From: CAIXPS01 sp034430115
GTDB lineage: Bacteria > Chloroflexota > Anaerolineae > J036 > Brachytrichaceae
Length of the DNA stretch: 64,000 nt
Assembly: GCA_034430115.1 (NCBI GenBank)
Contig: DAOUFG010000093.1
Location: forward strand, 21,600 to 85,599
Direction of reading: 5' to 3'
Below, one piece after another: positions 52,556-61,434 of the stretch (positions within the stretch are counted from its first letter, which is position 1; each line of letters starts with the position of its first letter). A model generated the notes under the pieces. That model saw only the letters and a program-made list of their open reading frames with translations. It searched no databases and was not told the origin of the DNA. Made by a program: the position numbers and the translations under genes.

Positions 52556-52795
52556 TTAGCGGTTGCCAAAGAGGGCGTGTTCTGCCTGCTCCCTGGTGCA
52601 ATGAAGCTCACTGGCAAGTCTTTCGTGGGCTTCGCGGCGAATGCGGTCATACACCTTCGCGCTGAGAACGTCTTCGGCGTTGTCTTCAAACGCCACGATG
52701 GAATCAAGATAGTTCTGCGCGGCTCTGCGCTCAGACACGCGACCGAACCCTGATGCGACTACGCGAGCGTGACGAATAGTGCTACGATTAACCAT
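52556..52795 (-). CDS. Hypothetical phage protein
   Basis: 79 residues, helical (RRAAQNYLDSIVAFEDNAEDVL; EAHERLASELHCTREQAEHAL). Ribosome site AAGGAGGCGGAAAC. First gene of the leftward set ending at 51220. Confidence 0.75.
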   Translation of the reverse strand: MVNRSTIRHARVVASGFGRVSERRAAQNYLDSIVAFEDNAEDVLSAKVYDRIRREAHERLASELHCTREQAEHALFGNR

Positions 52796-52820
52796 GTTTC
52801 CGCCTCCTTAAGCGGGCAAC

Positions 52821-52849
52821 AAAAAAGCCCAGGCGTTATTGCCTGAGCT
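52821..52849 (-). terminator. Intrinsic terminator upstream of the leftward set
   Basis: On the minus strand GCTCAGGC-AATAAC-GCCTGGGC followed by TTTTTT. No leftward gene lies upstream, so it may attenuate a transcript that starts in the 52.85-52.99 kb gap, or shield it from read-through. Confidence 0.8.
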
Positions 52850-52995
52850 AAGGGGCGTGGAAACAGCCCCATATACAGCCCCCCATAGTTCACTTTTGGG
52901 GTGTCTATATACACACACTATTACCCTCAGAAATTCCCCCTACCGCCCTATTTGGCGAGCTTCAAATCGCCTCGCCAGGGAGATATAACCGGACG

Positions 52996-53340
52996 ATGGA
53001 AGAAGTCATTGTTTCGTGGGACGTGGAAGAGAAGATTGGCACGCGCAGGACGATCATCGGCCACATGCACCTTCACTGGCACAGGCAGAATCTCCGCGAA
53101 GAGCGCGATTACTGTGATATATGCGCTGAAACGTATGTTGAGGCGATGTGCGCGGAGTGTTTCAGCGATGTGAAGATGACGAGAGATGAGGCCGGTGCGT
53201 ATGTTGATTACGTAGTACGTGCCGATGTCCGCGTTTTGGGAATGGGCGATGCAATTGAATATCTCAAGTTGCACCAGGATTGCGTGATGTACTGGCGTAG
53301 CGACTACGAGATGTTTGAGATTTGTAGCGACCTGTGGTAG
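52996..53340 (+). CDS. Hypothetical phage protein with Cys cluster
   Basis: 114 residues. YCDICAETYVEAMCAECFSDVK provides four Cys in two CxxC pairs, probably a zinc site. First gene of the rightward late module. No ribosome site obvious. Confidence 0.75.
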   Translation: MEEVIVSWDVEEKIGTRRTIIGHMHLHWHRQNLREERDYCDICAETYVEAMCAECFSDVKMTRDEAGAYVDYVVRADVRVLGMGDAIEYLKLHQDCVMYWRSDYEMFEICSDLW

Positions 53341-53387
53341 CCCGCCAAATCTTTACATCCCCAGGCCAGTTATGTACGCTCGATCTC

Positions 53388-53570
53388 ATGACACAGATCG
53401 AGTTGTTTGAAACGATTGTCGAGTTGCAGAAGCAGATCATTGAGCTACAGAAAGCGGAAATTACGCGGCTCAAACAGACCCCCACATGGACGTATTGTTC
53501 CGCTGCCCCAGAGGAACCAAAACCCTTCAAAACCTGGTATGACGGCAATACGAACAAGGTGGAGTGCTAA
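53388..53570 (+). CDS. Small coiled-coil phage protein
   Basis: 60 residues from ATG at 53388. A coiled coil at the N-terminus (IELFETIVELQKQIIELQKAEITRL), Pro-rich C-terminal half. Its stop overlaps the start of the peptidase gene (TAATG). Confidence 0.7.
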   Translation: MTQIELFETIVELQKQIIELQKAEITRLKQTPTWTYCSAAPEEPKPFKTWYDGNTNKVEC

Positions 53571-54115
53571 TGAACTTCCCTTTGTATTGTCAGCGGTCGA
53601 ATCCGTGGGGGCCGCTACAGCTTGGAAACGGCAAGTGCACGATTGCGAGTGATGGTTGTGTTGTAACTTCGATTGGTATGGCTGCGGGGATTACACCGGA
53701 TGTGTCAAACCGCAAGCTGAAGGACGCCAGTTGTTTCTACGGTTCGTGTGTTTCGATTCCTCACATTCCCTACGAGCAGGTCTTCGGGAACTTGAAGTAC
53801 ATCTCCGCGTCAGATTGGTGGGATGACCCGGTGCCAAACGACGTACTGGATGTACTCAGGAAGCACATTCAGGGCGGTAATCCGGCCATTGTGTGCGTGG
53901 ACTCGATGCCCGCGATGAAAGGGGTGCAATACCACTACATGCTGGCTGTAGGGGTTGGCCCAACGGGAGAAATCATCGTCAATGACCCCTGGTACAACGT
54001 GACGGACGAGATCGGGAACATCAACAAGATTTGGTGGCAGAAGCTCTTGCGGGGAACGTATGGGGAAGACTCTGCCCACTGCATTTATCGGTTTGATTTG
54101 TTGAAGGCGATTTAA
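53570..54115 (+). CDS. C39-like cysteine peptidase (lytic enzyme)
   Basis: 181 residues. Catalytic triad arranged as in C39-like peptidases: Cys in SDGCVVTS, His in YHYMLAVGV, Asp in VNDPW. Such domains in phages cut peptidoglycan peptides. ATG at 53570 after GGTGGAG; the gene overlaps its upstream neighbour (TAATG) and the SH3b lysin downstream. Confidence 0.82.
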   Translation: MNFPLYCQRSNPWGPLQLGNGKCTIASDGCVVTSIGMAAGITPDVSNRKLKDASCFYGSCVSIPHIPYEQVFGNLKYISASDWWDDPVPNDVLDVLRKHIQGGNPAIVCVDSMPAMKGVQYHYMLAVGVGPTGEIIVNDPWYNVTDEIGNINKIWWQKLLRGTYGEDSAHCIYRFDLLKAI

Positions 54116-55338
54116 TGGCGTACATTGTAAACGGCGACGAATGGGTAAATGTGCGGGCGGCACCAAGCACAGACGCGGAGATTGTTGGTGCAATTCAGAC
54201 GGGGAAGACGATTGAGCCGGTTGAGATCGTGAATGGGTGGGCGAAGATCGCCTTAAATTCGGGGGATACGGTCATCCAGGTGCCGGAGACGCTTGTGCCG
54301 GAATATGGCTACATGCTCGCGAGGCTATTGACGGCTCCTACGACCACCTCCCCAACGAGCAAGAAGGCGATCCTTGGCGTTAACTGTGTCGATAGTGCGG
54401 AAGCCGCTGACCAGGCAATCGCGGCTGGGGTGCAAGCGGTCTCGATGACTTTCAACGCGCCCTACTGCAAAACACTCAGGCAATACCACCCCGGAATTGT
54501 GGTTGCTGGGCGCGGGTGTTGGTACAAAGGCAGTGTTCCCAGCTTCACCTTCTTTGACGAGAAGATGGGTGATGCGCTTTACACGGATGGCTGCCACGTC
54601 ATCGGGCTCAACGAGGATGACAATGGCATTGGATCATCCGCGAGCGACATCTACAAGCGATTGGACTTCGACACGAAGATGCTCCAACACGTTAAGGATG
54701 TTGGCGGCAGGAACGGCGTCTTCCTCATCTACTGCGGTGGTGGCTTCTCGGCGGGGCAACCAGACATTACGAGCCAGGATGTCATCAAGGCTCTGGCTGG
54801 ATATAGCGATCTACTGAAAGACCGCAACTTCGCGTTCAATACCCACACTTACGCGACGGATGACCACGCGAAGGATATTACGCCCACGAAGATTCGCGAT
54901 TTGATCTTCGATGAAACGAATGGCGTTGGGCAGACGGTGCGCTACGTGAATGGCAGGTTCGAGACCTTCGACGAGCGCATCTACCGCACCGATTGGACGA
55001 TTACCCGATGGCGTATGTTCTATCGCCGCTGCGGTTGGCCTTCCCTGGACGAGGACGGCAATCTGACCCGCATCGTGAGCGATGAAACCGGCATCGACGT
55101 GGGTTCCATCGGTGGATTCAACGCCGTCCCCGGTTGTGACGATGCCTACTTGCAGAAGTTTGCGCGGAAGTGGGTTGAGATTCAGTCTGCACCATTCGAC
55201 ATCGGGAATGGAATCATGGAACCATCGCACATGGCGTGGGGTGCAATCTTCCAGTGTGGCGCGAATCCCAGTTGGGGCGGCTACAACATCCAGACGAAGC
55301 TGAGTTCATTCCAGGCTTGTGGTTGGGGGCAGGCTTGA
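54115..55338 (+). CDS. SH3b plus TIM-barrel-like lysin
   Basis: 407 residues. N-terminal SH3b cell-wall-binding domain (WVNVRAAPSTDAEIVG). Residues about 85-350 resemble a glycoside-hydrolase-like barrel (KAILGVNCVDSAEAADQAIAAGV; HVIGLNEDDN; FAFNTHTYA). The catalytic acids would be Glu/Asp in these loops; I cannot name the GH family. Likely second lytic enzyme. Confidence 0.75.
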   Translation: MAYIVNGDEWVNVRAAPSTDAEIVGAIQTGKTIEPVEIVNGWAKIALNSGDTVIQVPETLVPEYGYMLARLLTAPTTTSPTSKKAILGVNCVDSAEAADQAIAAGVQAVSMTFNAPYCKTLRQYHPGIVVAGRGCWYKGSVPSFTFFDEKMGDALYTDGCHVIGLNEDDNGIGSSASDIYKRLDFDTKMLQHVKDVGGRNGVFLIYCGGGFSAGQPDITSQDVIKALAGYSDLLKDRNFAFNTHTYATDDHAKDITPTKIRDLIFDETNGVGQTVRYVNGRFETFDERIYRTDWTITRWRMFYRRCGWPSLDEDGNLTRIVSDETGIDVGSIGGFNAVPGCDDAYLQKFARKWVEIQSAPFDIGNGIMEPSHMAWGAIFQCGANPSWGGYNIQTKLSSFQACGWGQA

Positions 55339-55694
55339 ATCTTGGGTTGGTTGTCGCATTGGTTTGTTACGCCGGGGTCGCCTCTCAATACGGCCCCGGT
55401 ATCATGACCAACGTTGTGGAATATCGGCGGGAATGGCATCAGTTACCTCCCCTTCCAGCAGTGGGGTATATCGCGGTGGATGATTGCAGCCGGATTGGTG
55501 AGCGGGTTTGGGTTAAGCATGGTGATGATGTGGAACCGATGGTGGTGGCGGATTGTGCTGGTGATGATGCTACCCGCCGATGGATGCGCGACAACAACAT
55601 TCTGATGGAAGTGGATTACGAGACCGCGTTAAGGTGGGATGCGGTTGGCCGTGGCGAACCCGTTGTGATGTGCAAGGAAGTAAAGAATGAGTGA
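55335..55694 (+). CDS. Exported RlpA/DPBB-like protein
   Basis: 119 residues from TTG at 55335, overlapping the lysin stop (TTGA). A signal peptide (NLGLVVALVCYAGVASQ) then a beta-barrel-like core (GYIAVDDCSRIGERVWVK; VVADCAGDDATRRW) that resembles double-psi barrels of RlpA. Part of the lysis set. Confidence 0.62.
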   Translation: MNLGLVVALVCYAGVASQYGPGIMTNVVEYRREWHQLPPLPAVGYIAVDDCSRIGERVWVKHGDDVEPMVVADCAGDDATRRWMRDNNILMEVDYETALRWDAVGRGEPVVMCKEVKNE

Positions 55695-56028
55695 GTACGA
55701 TCAGGTCGTTAGTGCATTTGCCACGTTGCAGGGCAAGGCGCTGAGTGTCATGAAGGACAGGCAGCACAAGTACGGGACCGGGAACATCAATCAGGCCGGG
55801 TACAGCGGCGTGCTTGTGCGAATGGGCGATAAGTTGGCACGGTTGAAGAACAGCGGTGAGAACTTCAGCGACGAGTCTCTGGCCGATACGCTTATCGATC
55901 TGTCGAACTACGCTCTCATTGCGCTCATGGTAGTCCAGGGTTCGTGGCCCAAGCCGTCTAAAGAGGATCGCGCGACGATCATCAAGGACCAAATCGCGGT
56001 CCTGCAAAAAGAGTTGGAAGCACTTTGA
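55687..56028 (+). CDS. DUF1599 (nucleotide-modification-associated) protein
   Basis: 113 residues. Characteristic KDRQHKYGTGNI, YSGVLVRMGDKLARLKN and DTLIDLSNYALIALMV. Members occur with DNA-base-modification genes in phages. Overlaps the upstream stop by 8 bases. Confidence 0.8.
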   Translation: MSEYDQVVSAFATLQGKALSVMKDRQHKYGTGNINQAGYSGVLVRMGDKLARLKNSGENFSDESLADTLIDLSNYALIALMVVQGSWPKPSKEDRATIIKDQIAVLQKELEAL

Positions 56029-56060
56029 GTCTATTCGGCCTCACCGAATAGGCTATTACG

Positions 56061-56085
56061 GGCCGGGGCAACCTCTACCCCGGCC
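56061..56085 (+). terminator. Terminator between lysis and head modules
   Basis: GGCCGGGG-CAACCTCTA-CCCCGGCC followed by ATTTC; 8-bp perfect stem, weak T-run. Confidence 0.75.
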
Positions 56086-56092
56086 ATTTCAC

Positions 56093-56121
56093 TTGACAAT
56101 AACTGATCCTCTGCTCATTAT
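56093..56121 (+). promoter_or_regulatory. Sigma70-type promoter of the head operon
   Basis: Perfect -35 TTGACA (56093-56098), 17-base spacer, -10 CATTAT (56116-56121). Sits straight after a terminator and before the head genes. It shares CACTTGACAATAAC with a second promoter-like site at 60679. Confidence 0.8.
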
Positions 56122-56127
56122 GTTTGC

Positions 56128-56448
56128 GTGCGGTTTGTAAAACCTGTTTACTACGCCCACAAGGAATTCATTCCTTATCTGGGAAACGGGATATTCCACA
56201 TCTACCTTCGCAAAGAGAACACTCCCGACTGGTTTTACTACGCATCCATTGTGAAGTTTGTATTTGGGGGATGGGAATGGCAATTGGTACGTTTGATGGA
56301 ACCGCGAGTGACACCTGTGAGCCTAAATATAGCTGTACTGTCGGGGCGTGGAAACCGGATGGACACGTTTCATTTGGCGACCCGCCGAGTAACGTTGGCT
56401 GTACGCCGGAGAACCCCTGGGCCGACTTCAATGGCCGCGAACTCCTAG
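56128..56448 (+). CDS. Small phage protein (weak, overlaps the next gene)
   Basis: GTG at 56128, almost at the predicted transcription start. The first 55 residues look protein-like (YYAHKEFIPYLGNGIFHIYL), the rest, in the overlap, is Arg-rich and shadow-like. A frameshift into the next frame near 56275 is possible. Confidence 0.35.
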   Translation: MRFVKPVYYAHKEFIPYLGNGIFHIYLRKENTPDWFYYASIVKFVFGGWEWQLVRLMEPRVTPVSLNIAVLSGRGNRMDTFHLATRRVTLAVRRRTPGPTSMAANS

Positions 56449-56570
56449 AGATTAAGTTCGACCGGCTGTACGCTGACGAGTACGCGCATGGCACCGAGGG
56501 ACATCAGATGCGCCTGCTGATCGCTAAGCTCTCGCGTGTTATCGAGAAGCTGGTGGCCCCACTCCCGTAA
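56277..56570 (+). CDS. Hypothetical phage protein upstream of terminase
   Basis: 97 residues from ATG at 56277 (GGGGG 6 bases upstream; an ATG at 56271 is alternative). Helical C-terminal part (EGHQMRLLIAKLSRVIEKLV). Stop overlaps the terminase start (TAATG). Could be a terminase small subunit by position only. Confidence 0.65.
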   Translation: MAIGTFDGTASDTCEPKYSCTVGAWKPDGHVSFGDPPSNVGCTPENPWADFNGRELLEIKFDRLYADEYAHGTEGHQMRLLIAKLSRVIEKLVAPLP

Positions 56571-58357
56571 TGCCGAGATCAAAGCCCGCAGAGACCATCG
56601 TCTTAACCGATGGCGATTTGGGAATCATCGACCAGGCTGTAGAGGCCAACAACCCCTCGATCTTCACCAACTACTACATGCGTTCCAGCGGGAACGGCTA
56701 CTACGTCTATCCCGGCAGCGTCCGATACGAGCAATACATGAAGGTGCTCGCGTCACGCGGGCAAGCTATTGATAAGGGCAATGGCAATTTCAAGATTACC
56801 ACTGATATTGCCAAGATCGAGTTTATCGCCTCTTCGTCAGAAGTGAACTTCCCGGTCAAGCCGATCAAGCTCCCTTCCGGCGAGATCGGTTTCTTCGAGG
56901 AACGCGGGGCTCTACTGCTGCCGTGGGGACTTGAGTTTCACAGGTGCAACCAGGAAGAGATCATCATCATTGGTCTTGCGGGAACGGGGAAAACGCTCAA
57001 CACAGGTTTGTTGGCGATGTTCATGTGCGCCACGATCCCCAACTTCCGTTTCCTGAACGTCGCTCCGACCCTATACCAGTCGAACCTGATGGTGCGTGCC
57101 ATCGACGACATGACTCGCGGAACCCTCTTCCGCGAGAAGTTCCTGCTACCAGGGAAAGCAGGCTGGAAGACCGCGCAACAGAAAGTCATCATCACGTTCA
57201 AGAATGGCTCGACCGCCGAGTTCATGAACGTGGCGAACAACGCGGTCAACATTCAGTCGTGGTATGGCGACTGGATTCACCTGGACGAAGCAGGTCTATT
57301 AGCCGACCTGGACGAAACGGGGACTGAGCAACTGGCAAACATCATGATCGGTCTTGCCACCCGTTTGCGTGGCACGCGGCCAGATGGCAGGCCAAGGCTC
57401 GGTCGGCTCTCGATGACATCGATGGCGTATGACTGCGACACGATGTGGGATCGCTACGAGGCGGGGTTAAAGAAGGGGAACACATCAACCTGGTCGCGGC
57501 TTGTCCTACACAACGAGAACCCCTACCTGACTCCTAAAGACATCGAGCGTATGCGCAGGAATGTGCCAGCCGGTCAGGAAGGCCAGTGGTTGAGAGGTGA
57601 GCGGCCACAGCGCAAGAACGCGGAGTTCCCGCCTGCCATGCTCGATCCGCTGATTTCAAAGACACAGTGGGAGAACGCGGTTAAACATGCTGACGATCCC
57701 GGTTGGCGAATTGATTTCAGTGGACCAGGCGTAATACGTTACGAAGAGCCATACATTCCCGGTCACATCTACGTGCAGGCTGGCGATCCAGGAGTCGGCG
57801 GGCCGCCTGATCGGAATAGCCCGACCATCATGGTGTTCGACGTAACGAGCTTCCCATACGAGAAGGCCAGACTTGCCGCGTTCTGGTGGGGAGATGGCGG
57901 TGGTAGCTACACGCCGTTCATCAATACGTTCCACGAATACTACGCCCGCTACCGTGTGATGCCGGAATTTCGCGGGTACGACTCAACCAGCAGTCAAAAG
58001 GCCCTGGCGGAACTTGCGTTCACTTCTGGGGAAGGTGAAGTAGTTCCGCTGGGGTTTGAGGGACAGAAGAAGTGGGAGTATTTATCCGCCCTTAAGCTTC
58101 TGCTATCCAGGCAAGTGCTCCAAATCCCCGATGGGATTGAAGGCATTATTCGCCAACTCAGGCGTTACTGCCTGCCCGACAAGAAGATTCCCCAGGACAT
58201 TGTGGCGGTGCTCTCGATGATAGCGCGGCTTATTTACCCACTCTATCTAACGGCGTACCCCGAACAAGAGGAAGACGATGAAGAAGAAACTGGCGTCGTT
58301 ATTGCGCAGGTTGGCCGATACTCTCGACCCTATTCCAGAAGGCATTATGGGCGCTAG
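56570..58357 (+). CDS. Terminase large subunit
   Basis: 595 residues. Walker A GLAGTGKT (135-142), Walker B WIHLDEAG (236-243), and a C-terminal RNase H-type nuclease (AGDPGVGGPPDRNSPTIMVFDV near 406-427; YDSTSSQKAL near 471). Packages DNA into the capsid. Overlapped at its 3' end by a 39-residue gene. Confidence 0.9.
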   Translation: MPRSKPAETIVLTDGDLGIIDQAVEANNPSIFTNYYMRSSGNGYYVYPGSVRYEQYMKVLASRGQAIDKGNGNFKITTDIAKIEFIASSSEVNFPVKPIKLPSGEIGFFEERGALLLPWGLEFHRCNQEEIIIIGLAGTGKTLNTGLLAMFMCATIPNFRFLNVAPTLYQSNLMVRAIDDMTRGTLFREKFLLPGKAGWKTAQQKVIITFKNGSTAEFMNVANNAVNIQSWYGDWIHLDEAGLLADLDETGTEQLANIMIGLATRLRGTRPDGRPRLGRLSMTSMAYDCDTMWDRYEAGLKKGNTSTWSRLVLHNENPYLTPKDIERMRRNVPAGQEGQWLRGERPQRKNAEFPPAMLDPLISKTQWENAVKHADDPGWRIDFSGPGVIRYEEPYIPGHIYVQAGDPGVGGPPDRNSPTIMVFDVTSFPYEKARLAAFWWGDGGGSYTPFINTFHEYYARYRVMPEFRGYDSTSSQKALAELAFTSGEGEVVPLGFEGQKKWEYLSALKLLLSRQVLQIPDGIEGIIRQLRRYCLPDKKIPQDIVAVLSMIARLIYPLYLTAYPEQEEDDEEETGVVIAQVGRYSRPYSRRHYGR

Positions 58358-58397
58358 GTATCGCCGCGCTATGTATGGGAGGCACTATGGGCGATAG
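58278..58397 (+). CDS. 39-residue gene overlapping the terminase 3' end
   Basis: ATG at 58278 with GAGGAAGAC ribosome site, TAG at 58395-58397. Encodes KKKLASLLRRLADTLDPIP then basic GRHYGR. Amphipathic helix, typical of small phage proteins. Frame differs from terminase. Confidence 0.55.
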   Translation: MKKKLASLLRRLADTLDPIPEGIMGARYRRAMYGRHYGR

Positions 58398-58584
58398 CAA
58401 CCTGATCGTGGTTAATGGATACCTCTACCGCGATTACGGGGATTGGATGAAACGGATCGGCGAGCAGGCCGCGAGTAGGGGTGATGTGCTTGAGTTTGAT
58501 GGCAAATGGTATGTCGTAGGCGAGAACATGCGGCTGTGCCAGATGGATGATGCAGAAGTTGTGAGGATTGTGTGGGGTGAGTGA
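58387..58584 (+). CDS. 65-residue phage protein
   Basis: ATG at 58387. Residues YRDYGDWMKRIGEQAASRGDVLEF resemble the C-terminus of the following gene product (YRDHGDWM-type). An apparent domain duplication. Overlaps its neighbours. Confidence 0.7.
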   Translation: MGDSNLIVVNGYLYRDYGDWMKRIGEQAASRGDVLEFDGKWYVVGENMRLCQMDDAEVVRIVWGE

Positions 58585-58982
58585 TGGCCGATGAAATGCG
58601 GGAGAAGTTAGCAGAATACGCGCACGAAGCATGGGCGGGCTGGATGAAATACCTCTTCGAGAAGTCGCAAAAGAACTCCGATGGCACGGTCACTATCCCG
58701 AAGTGGGCCGTGGATCGTTGGGAGCGCCAGGCGGCAACACCCTACTGCGAACTGCCAGAGACCGAGAAGATCAGTGACCGCGACGAAGCGGACAAGATGC
58801 TCAAGATCACGCGGCATCCCGACCTCGGATATGTCATTCAGGATGGCTGTTTGTGGCGCGATCACGGTGATTGGATGGATTTGGTGCGCCGACAGGATGC
58901 AATTCCCGGCGATTACATCCACATTGATGACGAGTGCTACGTAGTTGAAAGCGTTGTTCGGGCTCGCAGGGAGGATTGCTGA
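58584..58982 (+). CDS. RyR-like phage protein
   Basis: 132 residues. The N-terminal AHEAWAGWMKYLFEKS then IPKWAVDRWERQAATPYCEL and SDRDEADKML match a widespread phage family related to the RyR domain. The C-terminal half (LWRDHGDWM, ECYVVE) duplicates the 65-residue gene upstream. Function unknown. Confidence 0.75.
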   Translation: MADEMREKLAEYAHEAWAGWMKYLFEKSQKNSDGTVTIPKWAVDRWERQAATPYCELPETEKISDRDEADKMLKITRHPDLGYVIQDGCLWRDHGDWMDLVRRQDAIPGDYIHIDDECYVVESVVRARREDC

Positions 58983-60577
58983 TGGCCGGTGAAGCGGTTA
59001 TTACGGATGGAGATATTTCCCTGGGGCTTGCACGACCAAACAACTATGTTCCCTATACTCCGACGCTCCCGACCAGCCCGGCGGTCTTGCAATGGCAGGT
59101 TGAGCAGAGCAATTACCGTCGCTATTGGGAATGGTTCTACGGAACAGCATTGAATGAGGAAGACCCGGAAGCCTCAAGAGAACAGCAGGAACCGGCCTAT
59201 TTATGGCCTCTCCATATCAACCCAATCAAGTGGACGTGTATGAAACACGCGGCGGCTCTGTTTGGGGAGGTTCCTGACGACTACGACTCGATGGTTCGCA
59301 TCTCATTCCGCGACGACGATAACCACACCACGGCAAAGTCGAAGAAACATGCTCAGCGGATTAACCGTGTGTGGTTTGACTCGCATGGCAAGGAAGCGAT
59401 GGCGACCGCTGGCGTCATGGGCCAGTTCATGAAGGGGAGCTTCTTCAAGGTGAAGTATGACCCCCTGGACAAGAGCCTGAGATACAAGACGAAGGTCGAG
59501 TTGCTAACCCCCGACTTCGTGCTTCCGATCTATAACTCCGCGAACTTCTGGGACCTGGTGGAGTGCTACGTGATGTATTACATCGGCTCCCAGGAAGCCG
59601 AGAGCCGGTTCGGAATCAAGGTTCCCCAGCAAACCAGCGCGGGAAAGATTCTGTATTGCGAGCACTGGACTAAGACCAGGTACGAGATTACGGTAGGTGG
59701 CCTAATTCCAACCTTTGACATCGGCAATTACTCCGTTGAGGAAGGTGGTCGTAATCCCTTCGGCTTCGTGCCATTCGTGTATATCCCCCATCCCGAGCGG
59801 GTCGGGAATTTCTATGGTATGAGCCACGTCGATGACCTTGAAGGGCTGACTTGCGAACTCAATAGCCGCATGGCGGATGTCGGGGATTACGTGAGCGCTA
59901 ATAGTGAGTCAATGTATTGGATTCGGAATGTCACCAAGAAGCTGGAGCCCAAACGCCTTGATAAACGTCACCTTGCGATTGATCTTGGCTCCAAGAATGC
60001 CCTTTCACAGTCTGGTGATCCTGAGATCGGTAGACTAGATACCCCAACGGGAACTGCGGTCCACAAGGAATACATTGACCAGCTTCTTAAGATGATCGAC
60101 CGCACCGGCCATCTGTCGCCTGTCGCCTATGGCGAGGATGAGGGGAGCCAGCGGTCGGGAACAACCCTGGCGGCCCGCATGTGGACAACCACGGCTCATA
60201 TCAAGCGCGAACGGGTGCTATTTACCACCGGATTACAGCGGCTTGATTGGATGATCGGTGAAATCATGCGTGTGAAGGGAATCGATGGTGTCACCCAGGA
60301 GGATGTTTGGCTCAAGAACACCATTGGCTACTTCCCCGCGCTACCGATGGACCGCAAGGAACTTGTGGACGAGGTTGCCGTGCGCAAGGGAACTCACACC
60401 ATTTCTACCCGCCAGGCAGTTGAAACACTCTCGGACGGCTCAATCGACACAGACGCGCACCTGGCGGAAATCGAGCGGGACATCGCGGAAGAAACGAAGA
60501 ACCAGACCGAGATCGTGCAAGCGAAAGGATTCCAAAATGCAAAACCTGACACTAAACCAGGCTCTAAGCCTGATTGA
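58982..60577 (+). CDS. Portal protein
   Basis: 531 residues. Portal-like by position (terminase - portal - scaffold - capsid), length and a mixed alpha/beta core with stem-loop helices. RIPHPERVGNFYGMSHVDDLEGL-like block near residues 260-285. Forms the dodecameric ring for DNA entry. ATG overlaps the upstream stop. Confidence 0.8.
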   Translation: MAGEAVITDGDISLGLARPNNYVPYTPTLPTSPAVLQWQVEQSNYRRYWEWFYGTALNEEDPEASREQQEPAYLWPLHINPIKWTCMKHAAALFGEVPDDYDSMVRISFRDDDNHTTAKSKKHAQRINRVWFDSHGKEAMATAGVMGQFMKGSFFKVKYDPLDKSLRYKTKVELLTPDFVLPIYNSANFWDLVECYVMYYIGSQEAESRFGIKVPQQTSAGKILYCEHWTKTRYEITVGGLIPTFDIGNYSVEEGGRNPFGFVPFVYIPHPERVGNFYGMSHVDDLEGLTCELNSRMADVGDYVSANSESMYWIRNVTKKLEPKRLDKRHLAIDLGSKNALSQSGDPEIGRLDTPTGTAVHKEYIDQLLKMIDRTGHLSPVAYGEDEGSQRSGTTLAARMWTTTAHIKRERVLFTTGLQRLDWMIGEIMRVKGIDGVTQEDVWLKNTIGYFPALPMDRKELVDEVAVRKGTHTISTRQAVETLSDGSIDTDAHLAEIERDIAEETKNQTEIVQAKGFQNAKPDTKPGSKPD

Positions 60578-60764
60578 CGGAGCTATCGCGGTTGCTCCAC
60601 TTAACCGCCGCGAACGGAATGACGTGGAGCAAGCATTCCAGGCGCTAGTCAAGTACATCACTGATACCGCTAAAGCACTTGACAATAACACATCAGAACA
60701 TAACAATCAGATCGATAACGCCCCCGCAGCGGCAACGCCCGAGGACGCTCAGGAGAACGAATAA
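60537..60764 (+). CDS. 75-residue protein between portal and scaffold
   Basis: ATG at 60537 inside the portal 3' end. Helical (LTLNQALSLIDGAIAVAPLNRRERNDVEQAFQALVKYI) with an Asn/Ala-rich tail. A promoter-like TTGACA lies in its 3' part. Confidence 0.72.
   Translation: MQNLTLNQALSLIDGAIAVAPLNRRERNDVEQAFQALVKYITDTAKALDNNTSEHNNQIDNAPAAATPEDAQENE
60679..60707 (+). promoter_or_regulatory. Second sigma70-type promoter before scaffold/capsid
   Basis: TTGACA at 60679-60684, 17-base spacer, -10 AACAAT at 60702-60707. CACTTGACAATAAC repeats the site at 56091. Would raise capsid expression. Confidence 0.6.
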
Positions 60765-61397
60765 ATGGACGAAGGTCGAACTGGAACACCTGCACAGCCG
60801 ACACAGCCTGCGGATGCGCCGCAAGACCAGAGCTACGAGGCTCGGTACAACGGACTGAACAGGACTTATCAGGAGCATCGCCAGAAGTGGGATGGCGAGA
60901 AGACGCAACTCAATGGCATCATTGCCGATCTCACCGGGAAGTCGAAGGATTGGGAAACCAAGTTCGCAGAGGTAGACAAAGCGCGCGCTACCCTGGCAGA
61001 ACAGATCGAAGCTCTTAATAAAGCCAAGGCTGATGCAGATTCCAAAGCCGCCACTTTGGAGAAGCGATTGTCGAGGCAGTCTCTATTCATGTCCAAATAC
61101 CCCGATCTCGCTGGATATGAACAGGAAGGCTTGCTGCGCACAGACCTGGAAGGCGACGAACTGGATGCCTATCTCTCCAAGATGGAAGCCAGACTCGGAA
61201 CGGTTAAGAAAGCCGCGATGGATGACTTGATGGAAGGGGCTACTCCAAACGCTGCGCCAGGGACTCGGGAAGACGGCAAGCTCGATATCGAAACGCTGGG
61301 TAAGCAGATTGATGAAGCACTCGATAAAGGCGACATGGCTACTTACGAGGCGTTGTTACCCAAGTGGATCGAGCTTTCTGACAACGTAAAACGCTAA
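60765..61397 (+). CDS. Scaffold protein
   Basis: 210 residues. Long coiled coil (residues about 30-100, YRQ/LTGKSKDWETKFAEVDKARATLAEQIEALNKAKADADSKAATLEKRL) and helical C-terminus, before the capsid gene. Assembles the procapsid. Confidence 0.8.
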   Translation: MDEGRTGTPAQPTQPADAPQDQSYEARYNGLNRTYQEHRQKWDGEKTQLNGIIADLTGKSKDWETKFAEVDKARATLAEQIEALNKAKADADSKAATLEKRLSRQSLFMSKYPDLAGYEQEGLLRTDLEGDELDAYLSKMEARLGTVKKAAMDDLMEGATPNAAPGTREDGKLDIETLGKQIDEALDKGDMATYEALLPKWIELSDNVKR

Positions 61398-61434
61398 GGG
61401 ATAGCTAGTTCCGCTTTGGGGGAGTGGAACTGAA

